From Brevibacillus reuszeri (GTDB taxonomy: Bacteria > Bacillota > Bacilli > Brevibacillales > Brevibacillaceae), in assembly GCF_001187725.1 (NCBI RefSeq), contig NZ_LGIQ01000001.1, positions 1 to 64,000 of the forward strand: a stretch of 64,000 nucleotides of DNA. The letters are read 5' to 3'. Both the position numbers and the translations under genes were made by a program. Each line of letters opens with the position of its first letter. Position 1 is the first letter of the stretch. Positions 53,376 to 62,248 of this stretch are shown one piece after another. The notes beneath the pieces were generated by a model. It saw only the letters and a list, made by a program, of their open reading frames with translations. It was not told the DNA's origin and ran no database searches.

Positions 53376-54626
53376 GTGGGAGAGGTTTTTCGGAATCAAA
53401 ATTTTCGCAGGCTGTTCTTTTCGAATTTATTCTCGGGGTTTGGTCAGGGGATGACCATGATTGGGATCTCATGGTATCTGGTGGAGGCGACGGGCTCGGC
53501 TAGTCTGCTTGGCTCTACGATGCTTCTTTCTTCCATCCTGACGCTTCTTGTGGGACCTTATTCGGGTACCTTGATTGACCGTTTTTCCCGCAAGGCGATT
53601 CTGCAGATCGAACAGCTGGGTGGATTCGTCGTACTGGCGCTCTTGGCAGTGTGGGGATTTTGGGGGAGTTATCACGAGTGGATGCTGGTTTTGCTTTATA
53701 TGGCGACGTTGTTCATGTTTCAGATTCATGAGCCAGCACAGGCTGCTTTTGTACAGGAAACGTTCACTCCCAAGCACTACAAGGCGATCAACTCTTTGCT
53801 GGAGATTGAGAATCAAACAGCATTGGTTTTAGCAGGAGGATTCGCGGGAATGATTTTGGGCAAATTCGGACTGCATGTGGTACTACTGTTCAATGCTTTA
53901 ACGTACTTGATAGCTTTTTTGATGCTATCAGGAATCGACTACGTTTTTACGCTGGGTAATCAAGCGGAGAAATCCCCGCGAAGGTCTTGGGTAGAGCAAT
54001 TTTATCAAAGCTGGGTTTATATCAGGGAGCGAAGAGGGTTTATGATCTTCGGGGTGTCTGCTCTGGTGCCATTCATAGCCGTTATGCTGGCGAATCTGTT
54101 GAACCCGATTTTTGTGAGCCAGGTTTTGCGAGAAGATGTGAAGATTTATTCGCTTGGTGAAGTGACATATTCGATTGGAGCCGTGGGAGCTGGCATCATG
54201 CTTGCCTGGTTTAGTCGAAAGCTCGGGGCCTTTTCGTACATGGTGCTAAATTATGTGTTCATGGCCATCGTATTTGTTTTGACTATCGCTATACCAAACG
54301 GGTGGGTATTTGTACTGCTTTCTGCTTTTATCGGCTGGTGCAACGTCTCCACCAGGCTGATCCGCCAGACACTGTACATGGAGCTGCTGCCGAATCGCTA
54401 TATGGGAAGAGTCATGAGCTTCTTTAAATCGATTGGTACGCTGATGAGGCTTACGCTACTCGCACTGTTTACAGTCATGCTCGACTCGACAGGGACCCAA
54501 GTAGGGTATGTGGTGCTTGCCAGCTTTTTAATCCTGGCGGCTCTTGGGATTCTATTTTCCATGCGACTGTTGATGAGACAGGTAGACAAAGCCGAGACAG
54601 TGACAGGACAAGGGTCTGCGGAGTAA
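53376..54626 (+). CDS. MFS transporter (MFS_3/macrolide-efflux type)
   Basis: A 416-residue transporter with 11-12 helices; starts VGEVFRNQNFRRLFFSNLFSGFGQGM, typical of the MFS_3/enterobactin-exporter-like family, with LIDRFSRKAILQI as the loop 2-3 motif. GTG 53376 is eight bases after AAGGAG; the GTG at 53367 overlaps that site. Substrate unknown; possibly translation-controlled through the leader hairpin. Confidence 0.88.
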   Translation: MGEVFRNQNFRRLFFSNLFSGFGQGMTMIGISWYLVEATGSASLLGSTMLLSSILTLLVGPYSGTLIDRFSRKAILQIEQLGGFVVLALLAVWGFWGSYHEWMLVLLYMATLFMFQIHEPAQAAFVQETFTPKHYKAINSLLEIENQTALVLAGGFAGMILGKFGLHVVLLFNALTYLIAFLMLSGIDYVFTLGNQAEKSPRRSWVEQFYQSWVYIRERRGFMIFGVSALVPFIAVMLANLLNPIFVSQVLREDVKIYSLGEVTYSIGAVGAGIMLAWFSRKLGAFSYMVLNYVFMAIVFVLTIAIPNGWVFVLLSAFIGWCNVSTRLIRQTLYMELLPNRYMGRVMSFFKSIGTLMRLTLLALFTVMLDSTGTQVGYVVLASFLILAALGILFSMRLLMRQVDKAETVTGQGSAE

Positions 54627-54690
54627 GCGTTTAGATGAAAGATCATCCATGATAGAATTGCTCCTTTTCAGCAAGGTTTCTTTTACGCAA

Positions 54691-54714
54691 AAAGCGCCTC
54701 GATGGGCGCCTTTT
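54691..54714. terminator. Bidirectional terminator
   Basis: GCGCC (54694-54698) and GGCGC (54705-54709) flanked by A- and T-runs, between the convergent MFS and RraA-like genes. Confidence 0.65.
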
Positions 54715-54724
54715 ACCTGTTGCC

Positions 54725-55354
54725 TTATTTTCGTTTGGCATGAGCCAGAAACTCATCCAGATAAGCTCTGACCGCATCAGGATTGCCAGAAACGCTGGCT
54801 TCTCTAGCCTGATCCTTTGCTAACTTGTCCAAGGCTTGGGAGAGAATCTGCTGTTCCCTTGATTGCGGGATGACCACGACGCCGTCCGCATCTCCCACGA
54901 TCATATCACCTGGCGAAATACTGGTACCTCCACACGAAATCGGTACATTCATTTGGCCCCATCCTGCTTTAGCACTGGCGGCAACAGCCGTTCCTTTGCA
55001 AAACACGGGGAAGTCCAGCTGCTTGATTCCAATAATATCGCGGATGACTCCGTCGACCACGATTCCCTGAATGCCGAGCGTTTGGGCGAGACCGACAATA
55101 AAATCTCCAGCAATCGCCTGATAGGTGTCGCCCTTTGCATCGATCACAAGCACATCGCCAGGCTGAGCTTCCCGGATAGCCTGCAAGACCGTTAGATTGT
55201 CACCAATCGGCATTTGCACAGTGAATGCTCGTCCAGCAATTCGGTACTCTTCTTTTAATGGCTTGATGCTGCTATCCATGTTGGTCAGCCCCTGAAGCGC
55301 ATCAGAAATGCATGTAGTAGGGACGTTTTGGTACTGGGAAGCAATAGTGGACAT
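54725..55354 (-). CDS. RraA-like protein (HMG aldolase/oxaloacetate decarboxylase type)
   Basis: A 209-residue protein of the RraA family: ISDALQGLTNMD, LVIDAKGDTYQAIAGDFIVGLAQTLGIQGIVVDGVIRDI, GDMIVGDADGVVVIP. These residues form the active site in class II HMG/CHA aldolases. ATG 55354 has AGGAGG well placed. Monocistronic on the minus strand; a metabolic aldolase or decarboxylase role is more likely than RNase E control, since the group lacks a typical target. Confidence 0.85.
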   Translation of the reverse strand: MSTIASQYQNVPTTCISDALQGLTNMDSSIKPLKEEYRIAGRAFTVQMPIGDNLTVLQAIREAQPGDVLVIDAKGDTYQAIAGDFIVGLAQTLGIQGIVVDGVIRDIIGIKQLDFPVFCKGTAVAASAKAGWGQMNVPISCGGTSISPGDMIVGDADGVVVIPQSREQQILSQALDKLAKDQAREASVSGNPDAVRAYLDEFLAHAKRK

Positions 55355-55432
55355 AAAGAATCCTCCTATATTTGTAAAATTTGGATTTCTAGTTATATCC
55401 ATTATACGATATGCTGCATTTTATAGAGGCAA

Positions 55433-55461
55433 CAAAAAAAGCCAGGGAACGAATCCCTGGC
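55433..55461 (-). terminator. Terminator of bdhA
   Basis: On the minus strand GCCAGGGA-type stem (55441-55448 with 55454-55461) is followed by seven T. Confidence 0.88.
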
Positions 55462-55477
55462 TTTCCTTCATTCAGCG

Positions 55478-56530
55478 TTACTGTTTCGGACTCACCAAAA
55501 TTTTCACCTGATTTTTCTCTTTCAGCAAAGCTTCGAATCCATGCTCCACGATATCGTCCAGCTTGATTCGTTGAGTGACCAGCTTGTCCGCAGGGAAGAA
55601 GCCTTTTTCCATCAGGCTGATAACAGCTGGGAAAACATCACGATAACCGATGATACCTGTCATGTTACGTTCTTTCATGACGATGTGGTTTGGTTTGATC
55701 GGCGCTTCTCTTTCGAAGATGCTGACGATCATGATTTGTCCTGCAATTTTGGTGGATTCGATGGCTTGCGTCAGGACTGGTGGTACACCAGTTACCTCAA
55801 ACGCAATGTCGGCACCGCCGTTTGTACGGTTGTGGATTTCTTGAACGACATCGTATTCTTTTGGATCGATGACGATAGCGCCCAGCTCTGTTGCTTTTTG
55901 TTTACGCTCTGGAGAGAGCTCAACAGCATAAATTTCTGCGGCACCAGAAGCTTTCAATGCTTCGATGACGAGCAAGCCGATAGGACCTGCACCAAATACA
56001 ACTGCTTTATCGCCGACTTTCAGCTGACTGGAGCGAACGGCATAAAGAGCGACAGCAGATGGCTCGACGAGGGCACCTTGCTCATAGGAGAGGGTGTCCG
56101 GAATTTTGTGGACCATATGTTCATCAGCAGCCACATATTCGGAGAAGCCACCGCCGCCTCCCGCCAGACCGAGGAAGCCCATTTTTTCGCAAAGATTGTA
56201 TTTGCCTTGTTTGCACGCTGGGCATGTGCCGCATGCGAAAACCGGTTCTACAACTACACGATCGCCTACTTTGATCGAGGTGACACCTTCCCCGATTTCT
56301 ACGACTTGTCCGGAGAATTCATGTCCCATTACGATTGGAGCTTTTTCACCTGTTAGTGGATGAGCAGTGCCTTCAGGAATGAAGATTGGACCAGCCACGT
56401 ACTCATGCAGGTCACTACCGCAAATACCGCACCATTCCACTCTGATTTTTACTTTTCCTTTAAGGGCCTGAGGCTCCGTAATCGTTTCCAATCGCAGGTC
56501 TTTCAAACCATGCCAGCGCAACGCTTTCAT
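55478..56530 (-). CDS. bdhA: (R,R)-2,3-butanediol dehydrogenase
   Basis: A 350-residue zinc alcohol dehydrogenase. Catalytic zinc ligands in WCGICGSDLHEY and GHEFSGQV; the structural zinc loop is CGTCPACKQGKYNLC; NAD motif VVFGAGPIGLLVIEAL. The FLGLAGGGGGFSEYV block is typical of BdhA, which interconverts acetoin and 2,3-butanediol. ATG 56530 is used because AAGGAG abuts the ATG at 56539. Controlled by a promoter with two operator-like elements and probably by the divergent LacI protein. Confidence 0.9.
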   Translation of the reverse strand: MKALRWHGLKDLRLETITEPQALKGKVKIRVEWCGICGSDLHEYVAGPIFIPEGTAHPLTGEKAPIVMGHEFSGQVVEIGEGVTSIKVGDRVVVEPVFACGTCPACKQGKYNLCEKMGFLGLAGGGGGFSEYVAADEHMVHKIPDTLSYEQGALVEPSAVALYAVRSSQLKVGDKAVVFGAGPIGLLVIEALKASGAAEIYAVELSPERKQKATELGAIVIDPKEYDVVQEIHNRTNGGADIAFEVTGVPPVLTQAIESTKIAGQIMIVSIFEREAPIKPNHIVMKERNMTGIIGYRDVFPAVISLMEKGFFPADKLVTQRIKLDDIVEHGFEALLKEKNQVKILVSPKQ

Positions 56531-56587
56531 AACTGTCATCTCCTTGTCGGACTTGAGGATTATATATGGAATTCAGCAAGAGAAATA

Positions 56588-56635
56588 GGAAACGTTTCCG
56601 AAATAAATATGTCATAACTTTGACATATTGTCAAA
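56588..56635 (-). promoter_or_regulatory. bdhA promoter with two palindromes
   Basis: On the minus strand TTGACA (from 56634), 17-base spacer, CATATT. TTTGACA-TAT-TGTCAAA (56619-56635), a perfect 7-bp inverted repeat, covers the -35. GGAAACGTTTCC (56588-56599) lies just downstream and looks like a LacI/CcpA-family operator. Confidence 0.6.
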
Positions 56636-56820
56636 TCGATATATGTGTGAAAAAGGTCAGAAAGTGTGGTCGTTGAGTGGGAGCTTAGTAGTGGTGAGAG
56701 TCGTGCCATTATAGGCTGTAGAAACGCTCGCAAGCTTTGTGGCTTGCCGCCAGCTTTGCTATCACGTCATGGAGATATGGTATAATACGAGGAAGGAAGC
56801 TACATTTGATTCGGAAAACA

Positions 56821-56832
56821 GAAAACGGTTCC
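56821..56832 (+). promoter_or_regulatory. LacI-type operator at the regulator gene
   Basis: GAAAACGGTTCC resembles GGAAACGTTTCC at the bdhA promoter; it lies 27 bases before the LacI start, after TATAAT near 56780. Suggests autoregulation. Confidence 0.5.
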
Positions 56833-56858
56833 GATATGGAAAGGATCTCTACATTCTC

Positions 56859-57884
56859 ATGAAAAATAAAGTGACGATTGAAGATGTAGCGAAGCGGGCG
56901 GGCGTAGGGATTGCTACCGTATCGCGGGCTATTAATGATAGTGGGGGAATCAGCCCCAAGACCAAAGCAATGATATTGCAGGTCATCGAGGAGCTGGGCT
57001 TTACTCCGAATACTTCTGCGCAGAGTCTGAAAATACGTCAAACGTATCAAATTGCACTTGCTGTACCAGATATTCGCAACGCGATTATTCCGGAAATCTC
57101 TTGGTCTGTAGAACAAGCAGCCAAGCAGCATGGCTATCGGGTCGTGCAAATCAACACGTCTGGGAATGCCCGAACTGAGCTTGAGACCGTGCGCGAGGTC
57201 AAAAAGCTGCATGTGGATGGGCTTATTATCATGCCGCTTGCTTATCCAAAGACGTTGGTAGATTTGATTAATAAAGCCAGTGTTCCGGTTTCCATTATCA
57301 ATTATGGAAAAAAGCTCGACGATCATGTGAAAGCAGATGTAGTCAGCCTCGCTCGACAGGAAGGTCGCCTCGTCATGGAGCATTTGATCAAGATCGGGCG
57401 TACGCGGATTGCCTATGCAGGTGCACCCAAGGACAAGATTGAGGAACGATACTTTGCCTACGAAGGGTCTTTGGGGCATGTCGATCCTTCCTTGGTTTAT
57501 TTCGGTGAGGACTTTTCCTTTGAGACGGGCTTGCGTGCTGCGGATTACTTTTTCAGCTTGAAAAATATGCCGGACGCTATTTATGCGGTTAATGACATGG
57601 TGGCGATCGGGATTGTGAATCGGTTCAAGGAGCTGGGTGTCCGTGTCCCTGATGATGTAGCCGTGGTGGGCATCGACAACAATTTATGGACGACGATTAC
57701 GACTCCGCAAATCAGCTCGGTTTCGATTATGGGGGATGAAGTGGCTCGTTTGGCTACAGAGCTTTTGTTGAAACGGATTCGCGAGCAAGGAGCAGGGGCT
57801 TATGAGCGCGTTCAGTTCGAACCACGACTGATCGTGCGGGAATCAAGTGTGGCGGTTATACGTAAATCGCCATTGGAAATGTAA
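56859..57884 (+). CDS. LacI family transcriptional regulator
   Basis: A 341-residue regulator: helix-turn-helix TIEDVAKRAGVGIATVSRAINDSGGISPKTKAMILQVIEELGFTPN with the hinge AQSLKIRQT, then a sugar-binding domain (VDGLIIMPLA, MPDAIYAVNDMVAIGIVNRFKELGVRVPDDVAVVGIDNN). ATG 56859 behind GGAAAGGA; the open frame upstream contains the promoter. Divergent from bdhA, which it probably controls. Confidence 0.9.
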   Translation: MKNKVTIEDVAKRAGVGIATVSRAINDSGGISPKTKAMILQVIEELGFTPNTSAQSLKIRQTYQIALAVPDIRNAIIPEISWSVEQAAKQHGYRVVQINTSGNARTELETVREVKKLHVDGLIIMPLAYPKTLVDLINKASVPVSIINYGKKLDDHVKADVVSLARQEGRLVMEHLIKIGRTRIAYAGAPKDKIEERYFAYEGSLGHVDPSLVYFGEDFSFETGLRAADYFFSLKNMPDAIYAVNDMVAIGIVNRFKELGVRVPDDVAVVGIDNNLWTTITTPQISSVSIMGDEVARLATELLLKRIREQGAGAYERVQFEPRLIVRESSVAVIRKSPLEM

Positions 57885-57908
57885 AGAATGCTGAATTGTA
57901 TAGGGGCA

Positions 57909-57937
57909 GGCTGTCGATCAGGTCGGCGGCCTTTTTT
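57909..57937 (+). terminator. Terminator after the LacI gene
   Basis: GGCTGTCGA (57909-57917) pairs with TCGGCGGCC (57923-57931) with two G-U pairs, followed by six T. Confidence 0.85.
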
Positions 57938-58134
57938 GCGTGCTCGTCTTCTCTCAATGACGTTGATCCAGATAATCCCAGGTGTTTATAATAGAGGTAA
58001 TTTACAAGAGAGTGAGTGATGATCATGAGAACAGCTGTCATTATGATCCAAGTCCATTTTGCAAAAGGGCAGGGGAGATGACTGCTTGTTAGGCTCTCTT
58101 CCATGCCACTAGGATTTATGTGGGAGGGAATATT

Positions 58135-59103
58135 TTGAGTACAACTGAACATTCATTTGATCATCATCTATCTGGGCCGCCTACTTTTTCGTCCCTGCAG
58201 GAATATATATCACGCAAGGATGACATTCACTTCTGGTGGCTGTATGTGGCTGCTATCCTCGAGCGTCATGGTCTGGAGAAAAAGGATCAGGAGCTGCTGG
58301 CAGGGCTTGGCGGGACGTATCCGACCTTCCTTTATGGGGATGTAGTTGTTAAGCTGTTTGGTTATATGCAATCAAGCGAAAAGTCATTCGAAGCGGAACG
58401 AGCAGCGAAGCTGTTGCTCGCTACTGACCGGGAAATTGCCGTACCTCGGCTGGGCGGAGAAGGCCGCCTTTTTGAAGATGCTCATAATCCATGGTCTTAT
58501 CTGATTACCACTCGGATGCCGGGGGTTACTTGGCAGTACGCTGATCTTAACACTGAGCAAAAGCTTAGGGTGGCCCACGAGCTAGGATGCCAGATGCGCA
58601 GAGTACATGCATTGAGCCCTTCGGGTATCGCCACACATGATGACTGGTCCGGCATGGACGTAACCAGGGCTATTGCAAACAGCTCACTGCCTGCCCATCT
58701 GGTAGCGCAGGTGAACGAATACCTTGCGGGGCTTGGTTCGTTCGATCCTGTCTTTGTCCACGGAGATGTGATGTTTCGTCATGTTTTCGTCGAGAACGGA
58801 CACCTCTCCGGGATTATCGATTGGGGCGATGCAATGGTGACCGATCGGCACTACGAATTCGCCAAGCTCCACCTCGATCTGTTCAATTGCGACAAGTCGC
58901 TGCTGCGAGCATTTCTTGCGGCAAGCGACTGGCCGATGACCAAGGATTTCGCTAAAAAGGCGATGGGGATGGCGCTCTACCGTCAGGCTCATGGTCTCAT
59001 GCAGCATTATGCGATGGATGTCTTTTATACCTTGCCGACTCTTCTCCCGTTGCAAGACATTGAGACGCTGGATGAGCTGGCGAACGAGCTCTTTGCAGTG
59101 TAA
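58135..59103 (+). CDS. APH-like phosphotransferase
   Basis: A 322-residue kinase-like protein of the aminoglycoside phosphotransferase fold. YGDVVVKLFGY holds the ATP-binding Lys, FVHGDVMFRHVFVENGHLSGIIDWGDAMVTDRHYEFA the catalytic Asp and Mg-binding Asp. In the catalytic loop the usual Asn is replaced (HGDVMFRH). Such proteins phosphorylate antibiotics or small metabolites; the substrate is unknown. TTG 58135 is eight bases after GGGAGGG. Confidence 0.85.
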   Translation: MSTTEHSFDHHLSGPPTFSSLQEYISRKDDIHFWWLYVAAILERHGLEKKDQELLAGLGGTYPTFLYGDVVVKLFGYMQSSEKSFEAERAAKLLLATDREIAVPRLGGEGRLFEDAHNPWSYLITTRMPGVTWQYADLNTEQKLRVAHELGCQMRRVHALSPSGIATHDDWSGMDVTRAIANSSLPAHLVAQVNEYLAGLGSFDPVFVHGDVMFRHVFVENGHLSGIIDWGDAMVTDRHYEFAKLHLDLFNCDKSLLRAFLAASDWPMTKDFAKKAMGMALYRQAHGLMQHYAMDVFYTLPTLLPLQDIETLDELANELFAV

Positions 59104-59158
59104 CGGCTAGGCTGGCAAATGATCCAAGCGGACTCTTGGCTTTTGGCCGGGAATCAAA

Positions 59159-59204
59159 AGACCCTGATGTAGGACCATTTTCGCTAGTATCCATCGCAGG
59201 GTCT
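59159..59204. terminator. Possible bidirectional terminator
   Basis: AGACCCTG (59159-59166) pairs with CAGGGTCT (59197-59204) over a long loop; lies between convergent genes. Confidence 0.55.
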
Positions 59205-59218
59205 CTTTAAACAATTGT

Positions 59219-60229
59219 TTAAGTTCTCTCTAGTAGAACTTTTAGTGCTGAATCAATGAAATTCGCATCGATCGGATTCAATCCAAACCCCGCTAAGTGT
59301 CCCCAGATCGATTCAATTGGCTGAAAAGTAGCATTCGCTATGAGACTCGTCTCGTATTCGCTGTCTTCCGGTGTGAAATATAGATCAGTCCTCACGGGCA
59401 TCACAACGGTTTGTGCCTTTATGCTTTTCAAGGCGAGGGCAAAGTCTCCAGCATACAAGGGATTCCTGCTAATATCAGCATGCTGCCAAGTCCACATCAT
59501 AGCCAGCAAATCATTCGCATCTGATTGGATGAAGCTCTCCTCCCAAAACTTCACAATAAAATCAGAAAGAGAAGCGAAGCCCAGCTCTTTGAAGCATTCT
59601 TCCCGGTAAAAGGCTTGTGAAAATCCCCAGCTCGCATAAACGCGCCCCAATGTACGCAAGCCCAGCTCAGGTGGTACTGTGTATATGCCTTTATTCCACG
59701 CAGCATCTGCTTGCAGTGCAGCTCGTATGCCCTCGATCATGACCGAGTTGTGCGGCCAGGTCTTGGCGGTCCCCGCAAATGGAGCCAAACGCTCTACCAT
59801 ATCTGGATAGCTTGCTCCCCATTGAAAGGCCTGAATCGCCCCCATCGACCATCCGGTAGCCAAAGCAACCTTCTTGACGCCAAACCTCTCTGTCAGCAGC
59901 CGATGCTGCAAAGCGACATTATCAAAGATCGTGACATTCGGAAAATTCGCCTTGTCAAAAGGGCTTGCTGTGTTGCTAGGAGACGAGGATAATCCATTCC
60001 CCAGCATATTGGGTATCACGATGAAATATTTCTCCGGGTTTAACGCCTTATTTATTCCGATCAGCCATTCATTCTGATAATGCTGATCGCCAAATGACGT
60101 AGGAAAAACGATGACGTTATCCTTGGTTGCGTTGAGTGTGCCATACGTTTTATAGGCTAAAAATGCTTGTGGGAGTGTCTCCCCTGATTGCAATTCTACA
60201 TCTCCTAGCTCAAAAATGTCGTAGTCCAT
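59219..60229 (-). CDS. MetX-like alpha/beta hydrolase
   Basis: A 336-residue alpha/beta hydrolase of the homoserine acetyltransferase-like family. Elements: LAYKTYGTLNATKDNVIVFPTSFGD, GNGLSSSPSN, nucleophile elbow ATGWSMGAIQAFQWGASYPD, and late His in WGHLAG. The acetyltransferase motif GGSMGG is absent, so it is likelier a hydrolase of this family. ATG 60229 behind AAGGGGAG. Confidence 0.85.
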   Translation of the reverse strand: MDYDIFELGDVELQSGETLPQAFLAYKTYGTLNATKDNVIVFPTSFGDQHYQNEWLIGINKALNPEKYFIVIPNMLGNGLSSSPSNTASPFDKANFPNVTIFDNVALQHRLLTERFGVKKVALATGWSMGAIQAFQWGASYPDMVERLAPFAGTAKTWPHNSVMIEGIRAALQADAAWNKGIYTVPPELGLRTLGRVYASWGFSQAFYREECFKELGFASLSDFIVKFWEESFIQSDANDLLAMMWTWQHADISRNPLYAGDFALALKSIKAQTVVMPVRTDLYFTPEDSEYETSLIANATFQPIESIWGHLAGFGLNPIDANFIDSALKVLLERT

Positions 60230-60381
60230 CTGTTTTCTCCCCTTTGAATTCTGGTTCAGTATCAACTGTAAACGCTCCCGTATAGGGGAAGGTCAAGAGG
60301 CATACTTGGAAAAAGGAGTAGGACTCTTTCGCCATTTCAAATCGGTTATAATGCAAGAAAACGCGTAAGCGAGGTTGGCGC

Positions 60382-61197
60382 ATGTTTAAAATCAGTGATT
60401 TTTCCCGACTGAGTCGTGTCTCTTTAAAAACGCTGCGATATTATGACCAGCTCGGCATCTTGAAGCCAGCTCATATCGACAAAGAGACCAGCTATCGATA
60501 TTACTCAGCTGAGCAATTGCTTACACTCAATCGCATTCTACTGTATAAGGACTTGGGATTTACCCTGCAGCAAATTCAGCAGTTACTGCGTGAAGATATT
60601 TCGACAGAGCTCATCCAAGAAATGCTTCGGACAAAAGAAAGTGAAATCGAACAGATGCTCGAGGAAGAGCAGGCGCGACTAGGTAGAATTCAAGATCGAT
60701 TGCTGTTGCTTGAGCGAGAGGGAAGGGTAGAAAAGGAACAAGAAGTGGTCATGAAAAGCGTGGAAGCACAAAAAATCATTTCCTTTTACTCGCATGGTAC
60801 GGTGGAAGAGATTCCGAAGCTGTTTCATACGTTAGAACAACTGGTAGGCAAACAAAAAAAACAGCTGCTCCCACGGATGGTTATGTGGAAAGAAACGGAG
60901 AGAAATGAGGCGGAATTTGAATTGGAGGTAGCCTATTCGCTCAAGCAGGAGATTGCCGTAACCTCAGACATCCTGAATGTGCGCATGCTGCCGGAGGAGC
61001 CGATGATGGCAACGTTGTTACAACGTGTAGACCCATTCGTTCCTTCTACGGCCTGCATGGATTTGGCCAAGTGGCTCGTGGACAATCACTATCGAATAAA
61101 AAAGGACCAGCCTGGAAGAGAAGTGTATGTACAATCACTCGAAGATAATGGCGACACTTACGTGGAGGTTCAAATTCCGATTGAATCCAAGAGTTGA
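60382..61197 (+). CDS. MerR family regulator with GyrI-like effector domain
   Basis: A 271-residue regulator: MerR helix-turn-helix (FKISDFSRLSRVSLKTLRYYDQLGILKPAHIDKETSYRYYSAEQL), a long coiled-coil dimer helix (about 75-115), and a GyrI-like ligand domain (about 125-271). BmrR-type layout, expected to bind drug-like molecules. A TATAAT -10 lies near 60347. It may act on the neighbouring MetX-like or decarboxylase genes. Confidence 0.9.
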   Translation: MFKISDFSRLSRVSLKTLRYYDQLGILKPAHIDKETSYRYYSAEQLLTLNRILLYKDLGFTLQQIQQLLREDISTELIQEMLRTKESEIEQMLEEEQARLGRIQDRLLLLEREGRVEKEQEVVMKSVEAQKIISFYSHGTVEEIPKLFHTLEQLVGKQKKQLLPRMVMWKETERNEAEFELEVAYSLKQEIAVTSDILNVRMLPEEPMMATLLQRVDPFVPSTACMDLAKWLVDNHYRIKKDQPGREVYVQSLEDNGDTYVEVQIPIESKS

Positions 61198-61356
61198 AAT
61201 GAATTTCTCAAAAACGAGTAATTACCGAAATGGACCACAGATTTATGAGTATCACGACGAGCAATTCAATCCCTCCTAAGCAGGAGGAACTCCTTGGCAT
61301 GTGATTTGCAAAGTTTACTTCCCGACTAGCAAATCCATGTTAAAGGAGATATTCGC

Positions 61357-62082
61357 ATGCTAAAACCAGAGTACACGATTTTACCCGATTACGCGCCATT
61401 GTATCCGCAGGTTCCCTATCATTATAAAAATTACGAGAAAATCAGTGTTTACTGCAGGGGAAATCGTGAGGCGATCGAGCGGTTTTTGCCAAAGGACTTT
61501 GAATATGTTTCAGATATTTTCGAGATTTTCGTGCTGAAAAATGAAGTCATTGAAGGACTCGATCCGTATTCCGAGGGTGGAATCGTGATCCCCTGCAAAT
61601 ATAAAGACATTGTTGGAGCGTACATGGCATACGAGTACGTCGATACGGACGAAGCGCTTTGTGCAGGAAGAGAAATCTGGGGATATCCCAAGAAGCTCGC
61701 CGAGGTAGAATTCAACCGCGAAGAGGGCTTCGCACAAGGGAAAATCATCCGCAAGGGTAAGACCATCATTGATATTGCGCTTACCTTTGAGGACGTCGAA
61801 GTAAATCCGCCGAATCTGTTTCCACGGCTCCAGGTCAAACGGATGCCACGAGCGGACAAGTATGGCATGGATATGGATCAAGTCATTTTAAATGAATTTG
61901 TGGACTCGCTCATCCATACGCGCCAAACCGGAACGGCCAAAGTGAATTGGGAGTATTCCAGCTATGATCCAATTGCGGAGCTGGGGCCTGTCGAAGTATT
62001 GGGCGGTGTTTTTGTCGTAGGTGATTTTACGTTGACGTATGGAAAAATCATCGAGGACAAGGTGCAAGCAGTCGCAAAATAA
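61357..62082 (+). CDS. adc: Acetoacetate decarboxylase family enzyme
   Basis: A 241-residue enzyme. The Schiff-base lysine pair Lys112-Lys113 lies in GREIWGYPKKLAEV, the signature of acetoacetate decarboxylase; YCRGNREAIERFLPKDFEYV and MAYEYVD are also typical. True Adc makes acetone from acetoacetate; several family members have other substrates, so activity is probable rather than certain. AAAGGAG site. Upstream (61272-61287) is a small hairpin CCTCCT/AGGAGG. No butanol pathway genes are nearby. Confidence 0.88.
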   Translation: MLKPEYTILPDYAPLYPQVPYHYKNYEKISVYCRGNREAIERFLPKDFEYVSDIFEIFVLKNEVIEGLDPYSEGGIVIPCKYKDIVGAYMAYEYVDTDEALCAGREIWGYPKKLAEVEFNREEGFAQGKIIRKGKTIIDIALTFEDVEVNPPNLFPRLQVKRMPRADKYGMDMDQVILNEFVDSLIHTRQTGTAKVNWEYSSYDPIAELGPVEVLGGVFVVGDFTLTYGKIIEDKVQAVAK

Positions 62083-62111
62083 TTGGATAGGGTGGACGCA
62101 ATGGAATCATC

Positions 62112-62162
62112 AAGCGGCAGCATAAGGACTTTTTCAACAAAGCCTTAGACTGCCGCTTTCCT
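62112..62162 (+). terminator. Terminator after adc
   Basis: AAGCGGCAG (62112-62120) pairs with CTGCCGCTT (62150-62158), with inner TAAGG/CCTTA; TTCCTTTT follows. Confidence 0.8.
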
Positions 62163-62248
62163 TTTGCCTATAAAATCAAGTGTCTTTTTCCAATGGGATT
62201 CATAGCATATAACATTCTGACTACAGCATCTGAGAAAGGAGTTCTCTT

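Noticed and set aside
55541..56356. Long open frame of 271 codons opposite bdhA
   Set aside because: Antisense shadow of a conserved dehydrogenase; odd composition and no ribosome-binding site.
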